Part shown: positions 5,993 to 13,971 of the stretch, in pieces
How positions within the stretch are numbered: position 1 is the first letter of the stretch
How the letters are laid out: each line of letters begins with the position of its first letter
From: DATKHF01 sp035510355
GTDB taxonomy: Bacteria; Patescibacteriota; Saccharimonadia; Saccharimonadales; UBA4665
DNA: 28,698 nucleotides
Assembly: GCA_035510355.1 (NCBI GenBank)
Contig: DATKHF010000023.1
Span: forward strand, 1 to 28,698
Reading direction: 5' to 3'
Translations under genes and position numbers: made by a program
Notes under the pieces: generated by a model
Told to the model about the DNA's origin: nothing
The model's input: only the letters and a program-made list of their open reading frames with translations
The model's database searches: none

Positions 5993-7852
5993 ATGCTTAA
6001 AAAGATTCTACGGTTCATCCGTAATTATTATCTATTTGTTATCGCGCTCGTGGCTCTGATTATTAGCTTGATCCTGCAGTTTAACCATCATGCCCTTGTA
6101 GCGCACTGGATCTTAAGTATAGTTTCAATCATTGAAGTTATTCCACTTCTATGGGGTATGTGGGATGATCTACAAACTGGACATTATGGTATCGATATTT
6201 TGGCGGCTACAGCTATCGTTACGGCTGTCATCATGAAGCAATATTGGGCCGCCATCGTAATTGTTATTATGCTCACAGGCGGCGAAGCGCTAGAAGATTA
6301 TGCTGAAAACCGCGCCAAAACGGAACTGAACGCACTGCTCAGCAAAGCTCCTAAGCAAGCTCATGTTGTTAACAAGCAACAAATTATTGATGTACCAATC
6401 AGTCAAGTAAAAGTTGGCGACAGACTTATGATAAAGCCAGGTGAATTAGTGCCAGTGGACGCCACAATAATTGAAGGCTCAGCTAGCTTTGATGAGTCCA
6501 GCCTGACAGGGGAGAGTTTACCTCAAGCTAAAGATGTAGGCGACCACATTCTTAGTGGCTCGATAAATCTCGACGGGGCTATAACAGTGAAAGCTTTACA
6601 CGTCGCAGCTGATAGCCAATACGAACAAATTATTAAACTGGTTCGTGCAGCAGCTGGTAGCCAGGCACCATTCGTAAGGCTGGCTGACCGATACAGCGTA
6701 CCATTCACCGTCATTGCTTTTATTATTGCCATTGGCGCTTGGGCGCTAAGTGGACAATCAATCCGTTTCTTAGAGGTTCTAGTGGTAGCGACACCTTGTC
6801 CGTTGATTTTAGCTGCCCCAATAGCTGTCATCTCTGGTATGAGTCGTGCTGCCAAACATGGCATTATTATTAAAACCGGAGGGGCTTTAGAGCGCTTAGC
6901 CGAAGCAGAAACCATAGCATTCGATAAAACCGGCACCCTAACAGAGGGTAAGTTAGTAGTTGATACGGTGAAAACGTTCGGTAGTTATAGGAAAGACGAA
7001 GTACTTGCCCTCGCCGCAGCGCTTGAGCAAAACTCTACACACATCTTGGCCTCGGCGATTGTTGAAGCAGCTACCAAGAAAAAAATTAAAATCCCTAAAG
7101 CCAAGCATGTTCAAGAAGAATCGGGTAGGGGATTGCTTTCCATTGTTGGCGGTCGACAAGCGTTGGTTGGTCGTCAAGCATTCTTGAAAGATCACGACAT
7201 AAGCTTTCCCACCAAACGTCAGGACTATGAGGTTAAAAATACCGCAACTTTTGTTGCGGTTGATGGCATGCTAGCAGGTATCATTAGCTTTAAAGACGAG
7301 CTGCGGCCAGAAAGCAAACGGACCCTCAAGGCTCTCCGAAGCCTAGGCATTAACCACATACTCATGGTCACAGGTGATAATCAATCGACTGCTCAGGTAA
7401 TAGCTAAGCAGCTTGGTATCTCTGAAGTCACCGCTGAGGCTTTACCATCTGATAAACTTCGGGCAATTGAGGAGGTCAAAGAACGGCCTGTAGCTTTTGT
7501 AGGTGATGGTGTGAACGATGCACCAGTGCTTACGGCGTCTGATATTGGCATTGCACTTGGGGCACGTGGAGAAACAGCTGCGAGTGAATCAGCCGACATG
7601 GTAATTATTGTTGATGATGTTAGCCGAGTAGTTAGGGCTCTTAGTATTGCAAAGCGTACCTTTTCAGTGGCCCGACAAAGCATTTTAGTTGGCATTGCCT
7701 TAAGCATCATACTTATGTTTATTTTCTCAACAGGTCATTTTCCACCGCTGTATGGTGCAATCATCCAAGAAGGCGTGGATATCATTGTCATTTTCAACGC
7801 CTTGCGTGCCCATATGGACGGCAAAGATTCAGCAACTGCTTCCATTACATAA
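5993..7852 (+). CDS. Heavy-metal-type P-type ATPase (P1B-like)
   Basis: A 619-residue ion-pumping ATPase. It has N-terminal membrane helices without any CXXC metal-binding domain, the actuator motif TGES (172-175), the membrane motif TPCP (267-270) where classical P1B pumps have CPC or SPC, the phosphorylation motif DKTGTLTEG (D311), and the hinge GDGVNDAP. The nucleotide-domain HP signature of P1B ATPases reads HILA here. The transported metal cannot be assigned: the TPC variant is not one of the well-studied specificities. I choose ATG 5993 (AAAGG 5983-5987 upstream) over TTG 5975. Its end overlaps the convergent membrane kinase-like gene by 8 nt. Confidence 0.93.
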   Translation: MLKKILRFIRNYYLFVIALVALIISLILQFNHHALVAHWILSIVSIIEVIPLLWGMWDDLQTGHYGIDILAATAIVTAVIMKQYWAAIVIVIMLTGGEALEDYAENRAKTELNALLSKAPKQAHVVNKQQIIDVPISQVKVGDRLMIKPGELVPVDATIIEGSASFDESSLTGESLPQAKDVGDHILSGSINLDGAITVKALHVAADSQYEQIIKLVRAAAGSQAPFVRLADRYSVPFTVIAFIIAIGAWALSGQSIRFLEVLVVATPCPLILAAPIAVISGMSRAAKHGIIIKTGGALERLAEAETIAFDKTGTLTEGKLVVDTVKTFGSYRKDEVLALAAALEQNSTHILASAIVEAATKKKIKIPKAKHVQEESGRGLLSIVGGRQALVGRQAFLKDHDISFPTKRQDYEVKNTATFVAVDGMLAGIISFKDELRPESKRTLKALRSLGINHILMVTGDNQSTAQVIAKQLGISEVTAEALPSDKLRAIEEVKERPVAFVGDGVNDAPVLTASDIGIALGARGETAASESADMVIIVDDVSRVVRALSIAKRTFSVARQSILVGIALSIILMFIFSTGHFPPLYGAIIQEGVDIIVIFNALRAHMDGKDSATASIT

Positions 7853-8474
7853 GCCTTAGTACTATGGCTACAGCAACAGGCACCAAAACATTATCACTAC
7901 CACGTACACCAATATTCTCAAGTAACGTTGCACCCAGCGGCAACCATAGTAATGCTGGCCACGCACCGCTCACATGACTAAATGCAAAGTAAAAACCCAG
8001 GATTACAAAAGAACACAGCCAGAATGTGATAGTACCCACAAGAGTTTTGCGTTGACCAAGAACGCTATAACTTGTCTTCTGACCGAACTGCGTGCCAACG
8101 GTTGCTGCTAAGCCATCAGCTAAACTCATATGTAACATAGCGGCAGCAAAAATTAAGCGGTCATGACTAATAAATGCCGTTAAACCAATACTCACGGCGA
8201 ATAAAAGCTCGCCAATCGTCTTACGACCAATAATATGAATTGAACCGAAGATGCTGAGCAGTCTAGAGGCCAAGATGACAATAAAGAACGCTGCTGCCAA
8301 TAGTTCAATTTGTGACCAACTCAAAAACCACGGCCAAAAAGCTGCAAATGTTCCAATAGTGATATGAATAAACTTACGTGTGAATTCTGAACGATACTTC
8401 TTAACTCGCCACAAGTATTCAACTACGACGAGCAGCAAGAAGACGGCAATGATGACTAAGAGCATTTTAAGCAC
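7845..8474 (-). CDS. Phytol/dolichol kinase-like membrane protein (CDP-alcohol nucleotidyltransferase superfamily)
   Basis: A 209-residue polytopic membrane protein with about six helices. The motif EFTRKFIHITIG near 29-40 resembles the ELxRKxxHxxxG signature of phytol kinase, dolichol kinase and SEC59-type proteins. LADGLAATVG and GQRKTLVGT match the conserved DG..A..VG...G and K(T/S)..GT segments. A lipid-alcohol phosphorylation role, possibly recycling polyprenol, is plausible but the substrate is unknown. Start at GTG 8474: TACAAT ends 7 nt before it; ATG 8465 is the alternative. Confidence 0.75.
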   Translation of the reverse strand: MLKMLLVIIAVFLLLVVVEYLWRVKKYRSEFTRKFIHITIGTFAAFWPWFLSWSQIELLAAAFFIVILASRLLSIFGSIHIIGRKTIGELLFAVSIGLTAFISHDRLIFAAAMLHMSLADGLAATVGTQFGQKTSYSVLGQRKTLVGTITFWLCSFVILGFYFAFSHVSGAWPALLWLPLGATLLENIGVRGSDNVLVPVAVAIVLRLM

Positions 8475-8481
8475 AGCTTGT

Positions 8482-8487
8482 ATTGTA
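8482..8487 (-). promoter_or_regulatory. -10 element of the phytol-kinase-like gene
   Basis: TACAAT, 7 nt, then GTG 8474. No ribosome binding site; the spacing predicts an mRNA beginning at or one base before the start codon. Confidence 0.5.
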
Positions 8488-8540
8488 GCGCAAAAATCTT
8501 AAAGTATTTTTAATAGAGTTCAATATGTATAACAAAAACC

Positions 8541-8617
8541 TGGTCGGGGTGAGAGGACTCGAACCTCCGACCTCCGCGTCCCAAACGCGGCGCGCTAGCC
8601 AACTGCGCCACACCCCG
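8541..8617 (-). tRNA. tRNA-Pro (anticodon TGG)
   Basis: On the minus strand: acceptor CGGGGTG/CACCCCG, D arm with a GG-containing loop, anticodon loop TTTGGGA (anticodon TGG), T arm GGAGG-TTCGAGT-CCTCT, discriminator A and encoded CCA. The first base C1 paired with G72 is normal for tRNA-Pro only in some lineages, but the anticodon is unambiguous. Confidence 0.95.
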
Positions 8618-8727
8618 ACAACCATATTTCTTAGGATATACCCTTGATTCTACGACAAATGTCATTATAACGTAATCCTTCACAAAAATCCAAATCCATG
8701 ATATAACTAGCTTTTGTTTAAATCTTA

Positions 8728-8736
8728 TGCTATAAT
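8728..8736 (+). promoter_or_regulatory. Extended -10 promoter of the UbiB operon
   Basis: TGC-TATAAT, a perfect extended -10. The ATG at 8746 lies 9 nt beyond the hexamer, so the transcript is leaderless or has a leader of at most about 3 nt. Confidence 0.6.
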
Positions 8737-8745
8737 TATCGCCAT

Positions 8746-8904
8746 ATGAAGTACGCATCAATATTTTTCACGATATTGCTGATATGGGTTGCGGTAATAC
8801 TTATGGCACTTACGCGTTCTAGTGCCACCCAAATATTTCAGTTGTATCTTGCGGTCATGGTTTCAACCTTAGCCTTATTTTTAATAGGCTTTGCAAGGAG
8901 ATAG
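8746..8904 (+). CDS. 52-aa two-helix membrane microprotein upstream of UbiB kinase
   Basis: A 52-residue ORF almost wholly hydrophobic: helix one at about 5-21 (FFTILLIWVAVILMALT), a short polar turn (RSSATQ), helix two at about 30-49, ending FARR. It starts 9 nt after a perfect extended -10, and its stop (8902-8904) is separated by one base from the UbiB GTG, whose ribosome binding site AAGGAG lies within its last codons. That layout argues for a real, translationally coupled gene. I do not recognise a family. The basic ends suggest both termini are cytoplasmic. Confidence 0.7.
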   Translation: MKYASIFFTILLIWVAVILMALTRSSATQIFQLYLAVMVSTLALFLIGFARR

Positions 8905-8905
8905 C

Positions 8906-10492
8906 GTGGCTAGCCCAGATAAATCATCAATAGCTGCAATTAAGCGGCACCGAACTGCTAAGCTCGCTACCCTCGGCACGAGAGCTTACTACTTGCATCG
9001 TAGGGGCAAGGACGATGAAATGTATTCACTTATTTGTGATGAAATGGTAGAGCTTGGTGGTATTTATGTTAAGTTTTTGCAAGGTGTATTGCTGCAAAGC
9101 CAAGCTATGCGCAGCTGGCGCAGCAACGACCGTTTAAAGATTTTCGAGAATCTTGATCACGAACCAATTGACGTAGTTCGTGTATTACAAGCAGAACTTT
9201 CATCTGATAAGCTCGCTCAAATTAGCTCAATTCAGCCTCAGCCTTTTGCGGCAGGTAGTTTCGGTCAAGTATATTACGGTCAACATGTTAACGGTAAGCC
9301 AGTTATTATTAAGGTGTTACGCCCAATGGTCAAAGAGTTACTTAAATATGATCTGCGTTTATTGGGAATGTTTAGCCGTACAATGATTAATAAAATGTCG
9401 AGTAATATGGATATCGACTTAAATCAAGCAATCAAAGATTTTCGAATCGCAACACTCCGAGAGACCGACTATATAGCCGAAGCAAACTTTGCCCATGAAC
9501 TCTTTGAAGCTTATAAGGGTCACGCAAACTTTGTTATTCCAGAGACGTTCTTAGATCTTTGCACGTCTAACGTTATTGTTCAGGAATACATTGACGGTCT
9601 GTCGGTTGCTCAGCTATTACGACTAAAGGAACAGGGTGTTGATCCAAAACGGTATATTCAAGAAACGATCGGCTCAAATCTCGACACTCAACTTGAAATA
9701 TTGGGCACGGAGTTGCTCGACGGCATCTTTAATTTAACGCGCGTTCAAGGTGACCCACACCCCGGCAATATTCGTCTTATGGCAGGCAACAAAGTCGGTA
9801 TGATCGATTTTGGTATAGCCGCGCCTGTACCGGACAACAAAGCTGCTTTTTTTGGCATCATTGCTGCGTGGAATAAACTGTATAGCGATGATTTTGACCT
9901 TAGTACATTGTTTGAACAATTTATGCGCTTTTTTGTTAGTGACTTATATAAAGCGCTAAAACGCATTGGTTCTTTTAACCAGCGTAATAATATGAACTCA
10001 AACGGTGATGACTCCAACTACACTAAGGCTCTTGGGCGCATTGCTCACGAAACGTTCAAAAAGAGTGTCGGAGTCAGTGATATACGGCCATTACTTGAAG
10101 ATGGCCGAGTCTTTCAACTCATGAACCAGATGGTAAATAAAAATAATCGTTTTGGTTTAGTCCTTAAATTGGAGGCTTCGGAAATTCTTCGAGCTGTTCA
10201 GACGTATATTACGCTTGTCGATGCGCTGGGACGCCGCAATGTTGTCCTGCCGAAGGTATTTTCTAATGTTGTTGAGCGAGTCGAGCGAGAGCACCCTGAA
10301 CTGGCTCATGATAACGACGACGACCTTAGTGTCTCACAAGCGCTCGATATTGTTAGTAAATGGCTAGAGCGAGTTGCGATACGTGACCCAGCACTCTTTC
10401 GCCAATTAGTGAATCGTATTAAACTAGGTTCAGATAAGCTCGGAGCAATACCAAGTGCTCAACCAGTAAAGAAGGAGACGACAAATGCTTAA
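8906..10492 (+). CDS. UbiB/ABC1/AarF-family atypical kinase
   Basis: A 528-residue ADCK/UbiB-like kinase. The N-terminal KxGQ region reads KFLQ (K56, Q59) and the nucleotide loop reads AAGSFGQV (115-122), closer to an ordinary glycine-rich loop than to the alanine-rich loop of classical UbiB. K136 is in VIIKVLRP, the catalytic loop is QGDPHPGNI (D282, N287), and the metal-binding DFG is D300. The C-terminal pair of membrane helices typical of UbiB is absent: the last 60 residues are hydrophilic. GTG 8906 is chosen because AAGGAGA lies 5 nt upstream; the TTG at 8891 would destroy that arrangement. Family members support isoprenoid-quinone or lipid metabolism; the substrate here is unknown. Confidence 0.9.
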   Translation: MASPDKSSIAAIKRHRTAKLATLGTRAYYLHRRGKDDEMYSLICDEMVELGGIYVKFLQGVLLQSQAMRSWRSNDRLKIFENLDHEPIDVVRVLQAELSSDKLAQISSIQPQPFAAGSFGQVYYGQHVNGKPVIIKVLRPMVKELLKYDLRLLGMFSRTMINKMSSNMDIDLNQAIKDFRIATLRETDYIAEANFAHELFEAYKGHANFVIPETFLDLCTSNVIVQEYIDGLSVAQLLRLKEQGVDPKRYIQETIGSNLDTQLEILGTELLDGIFNLTRVQGDPHPGNIRLMAGNKVGMIDFGIAAPVPDNKAAFFGIIAAWNKLYSDDFDLSTLFEQFMRFFVSDLYKALKRIGSFNQRNNMNSNGDDSNYTKALGRIAHETFKKSVGVSDIRPLLEDGRVFQLMNQMVNKNNRFGLVLKLEASEILRAVQTYITLVDALGRRNVVLPKVFSNVVERVEREHPELAHDNDDDLSVSQALDIVSKWLERVAIRDPALFRQLVNRIKLGSDKLGAIPSAQPVKKETTNA

Positions 10493-10673
10493 AGAATTCA
10501 TTTTGTTTATTAAGTACCCATACACGGCTGGCGTTATTGCCACTATCTGGTTAGGTAGTGCTATATTGATGGCAATCAGTAAAGACTTACCGGGTATTCG
10601 TATTGTGGCTATCAATATGATTGCCAGTGTTGTGATTGCCGGTTTCGGCTTCGCCGGCAAAAGCCAAACATAA
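10485..10673 (+). CDS. 62-aa two-helix membrane microprotein downstream of UbiB kinase
   Basis: A 62-residue protein with two hydrophobic helices (about 13-33 and 42-58) linked by a short polar loop (SKDLPGIR). ATG 10485 overlaps the kinase stop by 8 nt and has AAGGAG about 8 nt upstream, so it is translated as part of the operon. No family recognised. Near its end, TTGCCGG (10636-10642) and CCGGCAA (10654-10660) form an inverted repeat but no T-run follows. Confidence 0.75.
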   Translation: MLKEFILFIKYPYTAGVIATIWLGSAILMAISKDLPGIRIVAINMIASVVIAGFGFAGKSQT

Positions 10674-10692
10674 AAGTTGCTACTATTTGACA

Positions 10693-10713
10693 TCGTTAGT
10701 TTCAAGCTAGCGA
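10693..10713. terminator. Hairpin between convergent genes
   Basis: TCGTTAG (10693-10699) and CTAGCGA (10707-10713) form a 7-bp stem with one G-T pair and a 7-nt loop, in the 47 bp between the 62-aa gene and the convergent ymdB-like gene. It is positioned as a shared terminator, but the T-rich stretch is 15 nt away, so function is doubtful. Confidence 0.3.
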
Positions 10714-10720
10714 CAGAACT

Positions 10721-11518
10721 TTAGATAATTTTTCGGATATGCTTCGTGGCAGTTGCAAGGCCTGCATTTGGGTCGACTTCAATAAGTAAAGCATTAAATT
10801 GCATGCGTCCGGTAGTTTCCAGCTCATTATGTGTTTGTTTAGCGTCACGCCAACGGGGGAGAACACTTGTGAATTTTACACCGAGACTGGAATCTAATGA
10901 TCCACACATACCAACGTCAGTAACATGCGCCGTACCTTTAGGTAACACACTGGCATCAGCTGTCGGTATATGCCAATGATCACCAACAACCGCAGTTACG
11001 CGGCCGTCAAGATAGTACCCAATTATAAATTTCTCGCTAGAGTAATCGCCGTGGAAGTTTACAATTGTCCCAGCTTTTTTCGTGGATTTCTCTTGCTTTA
11101 AAATCTCATCAACTACTTGCAGGGGATTATTTGTCTCTCGATTGGCATCACGGCCAACAATCTGGCCCAATAAGCTGATCACTAAGATTTTACCTGTCAA
11201 TGCTTGAATGTATTTATAGCCAAGACCAGGCGTGCCTTCGGGGTAGTTTGCCGGACGGATAATTGGCTGAACCGGATCATTAAGGGCCGAATAGATTTCC
11301 TTACGATTCGTTGTCCAGTTGCCGCCAGTACAAAAGTCTACGCCAGCTGCTCGTAGCCTTTTAAAGTCCTCCACGCTAATACCGCGTCCGTTGGTAACGT
11401 TTTCGGCCTGCGCAATTATGAGATCAATGTGCTCTTTCTTTTTAAGTTGAGGTAATACCTGTTCAATAACCTTGAGCCCAGGCTCACCCATCACGTCACC
11501 GACATATAAAATATTCAT
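10721..11518 (-). CDS. ymdB: YmdB-like metallophosphodiesterase (TIGR00282 family)
   Basis: A 265-residue calcineurin-like enzyme; characterised relatives hydrolyse 2',3'- and 3',5'-cyclic nucleotides with two metal ions. Metal ligands are conserved: D8, E39-N40, N67, H156 and the HWH pair H181/H183. The family motif GNHTWD, however, is GNWTTN here, so the second-shell/catalytic histidine at position 68 is tryptophan, and DFHAE is NFHGD. The gene lies 9 nt behind a membrane protein and downstream of RNase Y, echoing the rny-ymdB pair of Firmicutes. It has no clear ribosome binding site. Activity may therefore be altered. Confidence 0.9.
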   Translation of the reverse strand: MNILYVGDVMGEPGLKVIEQVLPQLKKKEHIDLIIAQAENVTNGRGISVEDFKRLRAAGVDFCTGGNWTTNRKEIYSALNDPVQPIIRPANYPEGTPGLGYKYIQALTGKILVISLLGQIVGRDANRETNNPLQVVDEILKQEKSTKKAGTIVNFHGDYSSEKFIIGYYLDGRVTAVVGDHWHIPTADASVLPKGTAHVTDVGMCGSLDSSLGVKFTSVLPRWRDAKQTHNELETTGRMQFNALLIEVDPNAGLATATKHIRKII

Positions 11519-11527
11519 TGCTGGTGG

Positions 11528-12250
11528 TTAGTCGATTCGATAAAAATGACTGTCAATAAGTTTCTCAAATGGTATCCAAATCTGTTTTGCTTTTTTGTGT
11601 GTTAAGGTACTGAGTTTAACTAGTGAAAAAATTAACATACTCAGTCCAGTGGCCAATAATGCCGTTACGATTTTGTATATAAGCTGCGGACCCGTATCTA
11701 GCAGCAGTATAAAGCTTAACGTAATAAGGAAGAGCACAAACATAATCATCCACTCATTACTAAAGACTCTGTTATTCATTTGCATATTTAAATCAGTACG
11801 ATTTTGCTGGTTGGCTACGAGGTCATCCAGCAATTTATCGATATCGGCTTCGTTGGTACCCTTATATTTTAAGCAGAAGCCGATTAGGGCTTCATAGGTT
11901 TTTTGACCCGCACCGCTGCGGTCGCGGATAGTCTTCTGGATATATTCTTTAAAATCATCTTGCAGACCATTACGCAAATGTTCTGGTAGATCTTTCGTAT
12001 TAAGCATCATTGCGAAGATAGCATTTGCTTCACTACGAACGATTTTATGTAGTTCCTCAATTCTGGCTTTCTGGGCTCCTAATACTGGAGATATATAGAA
12101 TCCGTATAAGAACGAGTTGACTGAAAATAGAGCCAAAGCGCCGGCAACAAATTTTTCTCGAGGCAACACAAATAGCAAACAGAAATAGAGTACGAAAAAG
12201 CCCACAAAGTACCAGCTAAGTCGAACCCTTTCTAGTAGAAATTTTTTCAC
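11528..12250 (-). CDS. Membrane protein between rny and ymdB, function unknown
   Basis: A 240-residue protein with an N-terminal helix pair (about 11-30 and 33-52), a cytoplasmic-looking polar segment of about 110 residues with predicted helices (residues 58-160), and a C-terminal helix pair (about 168-185 and 190-212). I do not recognise the family. Start at GTG 12250, 7 nt after TACAAT. It sits 22 nt downstream of rny and 9 nt upstream of the ymdB-like gene, so a role with RNA turnover at the membrane is possible by association only. Confidence 0.8.
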   Translation of the reverse strand: MKKFLLERVRLSWYFVGFFVLYFCLLFVLPREKFVAGALALFSVNSFLYGFYISPVLGAQKARIEELHKIVRSEANAIFAMMLNTKDLPEHLRNGLQDDFKEYIQKTIRDRSGAGQKTYEALIGFCLKYKGTNEADIDKLLDDLVANQQNRTDLNMQMNNRVFSNEWMIMFVLFLITLSFILLLDTGPQLIYKIVTALLATGLSMLIFSLVKLSTLTHKKAKQIWIPFEKLIDSHFYRID

Positions 12251-12257
12251 TAGCTAG

Positions 12258-12266
12258 ATTGTAACA
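12258..12266 (-). promoter_or_regulatory. Extended -10 promoter inside the rny-ymdB cluster
   Basis: TGT-TACAAT on the minus strand, 7 nt before GTG 12250, overlapping the space just after the rny stop. It would give the membrane protein and ymdB their own leaderless transcript independent of rny. Confidence 0.5.
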
Positions 12267-12272
12267 TGAAAC

Positions 12273-13787
12273 TTACTTGGCAAACTCGGTAGCACGTGTT
12301 TCACGAATAACGTTAACCTTAATTGTGCCTGGATATTGCATGCTTGATTCAATCTTGGTGGCAATATCACGAGCTAGTTTAATGGCGCTAAGGTCGTCAA
12401 TCTGCTGTGGCTTAACAAAAACACGGACTTCTCGTCCAGCACTGATTGCGTAAGACTTCTCAATGCCACTAAAGCTGTTGGCAACATTCTCGAGATCTTT
12501 CATACGCTCCACAAAATTTTCAGCGCTGATATTACGAGCACCAGGGCGGCTTGCGCTAATTGCATCAACTACGCGAATGATGAGCGCTTCTACGCTAGTC
12601 GCTTCAACGTCATCGTGATGCTGCTCTGCGGCCAGTGCGACCTCTTCTGGCGCACCATACTTACGTAACATTTCACCGCTAATATGATGATGTTTACCTT
12701 CCATCTTGTGGGTCAAAGCCTTGCCTAGATCATGTACAAGAGCTGCATATTTACAGGTCTTTACATTAGCACCTACTTCTTCGGCAATCATGCCTGCAAG
12801 ATGTGCCATCTCAACACTATGTTTCAAAACATTTTGGCCGTAGCTGGTGCGATATCGAAGCTCACCTAGTAGGTGTAAGATTTCCTTCGGAATACCGATA
12901 ATGCCGACTTCGCGAGCAGCATCTTCGCCAGCACGTATTACATCCTTCTCGACGATTTTCTGAGCTTTTTCAACAATCTCTTCGATGCGACCAGGATGAA
13001 CTCGTCCATCTTTCAGTAACATCTCTAAGGCTTGTCGAGCAACCTCGCGGCGTACCGGATCAAAACTACTCAATACAATATAACCAGGCGTGTCATCAAC
13101 CATTATGTCGACACCAGTAGCCCGTTGGAGTGCTTGGATATTTCGGCCTTCTTTGCCGATTATGCGGCCTTTCATCTCTTCATCCTCAAGCTTTACACTC
13201 GTGATAGTTCGTTCGGCAGTAACCTCACTAGCCATTCGTTCCATGGCAGTAGTGATGATAAGCGCAGCTTGCTCCTCAGCATTCTCGCGCGCCTCATTTT
13301 GTAGCTTGGCAACAACGCCAGTTAAATCAGAACGAATATCGCGCTCTGTCATCTGCATGAGTTTTTCGGCCGCATCAGCTTTGCTTAACTTAGCAACTTT
13401 CTCTAACTTATCTTGTTGTTTCTGACGAATCACACGGATTTCATCTTTGAGTGCTTCAACCTCTCCTTCGCCCGTTCGTAATCTTTCGGTGCGCTTATCA
13501 AGGTCATCTAGCTTTTTGTCAAAGCTTTCTTCGCGTTGCACCAAACGCTGTTCTAACTCTTTGAGCTCTTTGCGGCGTTGCTGCTCCTCTCTACGAGTCT
13601 CTTCAACGATTTTGCTAGCATCATCCCTCGCATCGTTAATAATTTTACTAGCTTCACGCTTGGCTTTTTCGAGCTCCTTTTTAGACTGGTCAGCGGCTGC
13701 CCCTTGTCGTTGTTTAGTGATAGCAACGTTGGTACCAAATCCGGCGCCCAAGCCCACCACAGCAAGCACTATGGCAAGTATAATCAT
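12273..13787 (-). CDS. rny: Ribonuclease Y
   Basis: A 504-residue membrane-anchored endoribonuclease that initiates mRNA decay. Order of parts: N-terminal membrane anchor (1-22), long charged coiled coil (about 35-185), KH domain with GxxG-type loop IIGKEGRN (209-216), and HD domain with HSVEMAH (323-329) and the catalytic pair H352-D353 in VHDLGKA, then VKPQQIDDLSA and the usual end. Length is typical (about 510-520). ATG 13787 has GAAAGGA 6 nt upstream. Unlike most unit-leading genes here it has a long leader, about 140 nt. Confidence 0.97.
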   Translation of the reverse strand: MIILAIVLAVVGLGAGFGTNVAITKQRQGAAADQSKKELEKAKREASKIINDARDDASKIVEETRREEQQRRKELKELEQRLVQREESFDKKLDDLDKRTERLRTGEGEVEALKDEIRVIRQKQQDKLEKVAKLSKADAAEKLMQMTERDIRSDLTGVVAKLQNEARENAEEQAALIITTAMERMASEVTAERTITSVKLEDEEMKGRIIGKEGRNIQALQRATGVDIMVDDTPGYIVLSSFDPVRREVARQALEMLLKDGRVHPGRIEEIVEKAQKIVEKDVIRAGEDAAREVGIIGIPKEILHLLGELRYRTSYGQNVLKHSVEMAHLAGMIAEEVGANVKTCKYAALVHDLGKALTHKMEGKHHHISGEMLRKYGAPEEVALAAEQHHDDVEATSVEALIIRVVDAISASRPGARNISAENFVERMKDLENVANSFSGIEKSYAISAGREVRVFVKPQQIDDLSAIKLARDIATKIESSMQYPGTIKVNVIRETRATEFAK

Positions 13788-13963
13788 GTCAATCCTTTCT
13801 ATCGTGTGCAGAAAAATTCATACCGACAATCGCTATCACTTCTCTAGTCGTACTGAAAAATTCTGGAAATCGAGTTAAAGTTAAGAAAATGGTTTAAATG
13901 GAATTGCTCTCAAAACTGGCAAATCCAACTTGAATTATACGCCAAGTATTTCAATTTTGGCAA
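13788..13963 (-). promoter_or_regulatory. rny promoter and long 5' leader
   Basis: TTGCCA (13963-13958), 18-bp spacer, TATAAT (13939-13934), both near consensus on the minus strand. Transcription would start near 13927, leaving about 140 nt of untranslated leader before the rny ATG. No ORF or familiar riboswitch is visible in it. The promoter begins 8 nt after the tsaB stop. Confidence 0.65.
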
Positions 13964-13971
13964 ATCAGCTA

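Noticed and set aside
8510..8761. Minus-strand 83-codon reading frame covering tRNA-Pro
   Set aside because: Its middle (GVAQLASAPRLGRGGRRFESS) is the well-known false translation of a tRNA gene.
13032..13878. Several open frames antisense to rny
   Set aside because: They mirror the charged coiled-coil codons of rny and have no ribosome binding sites or recognisable domains.
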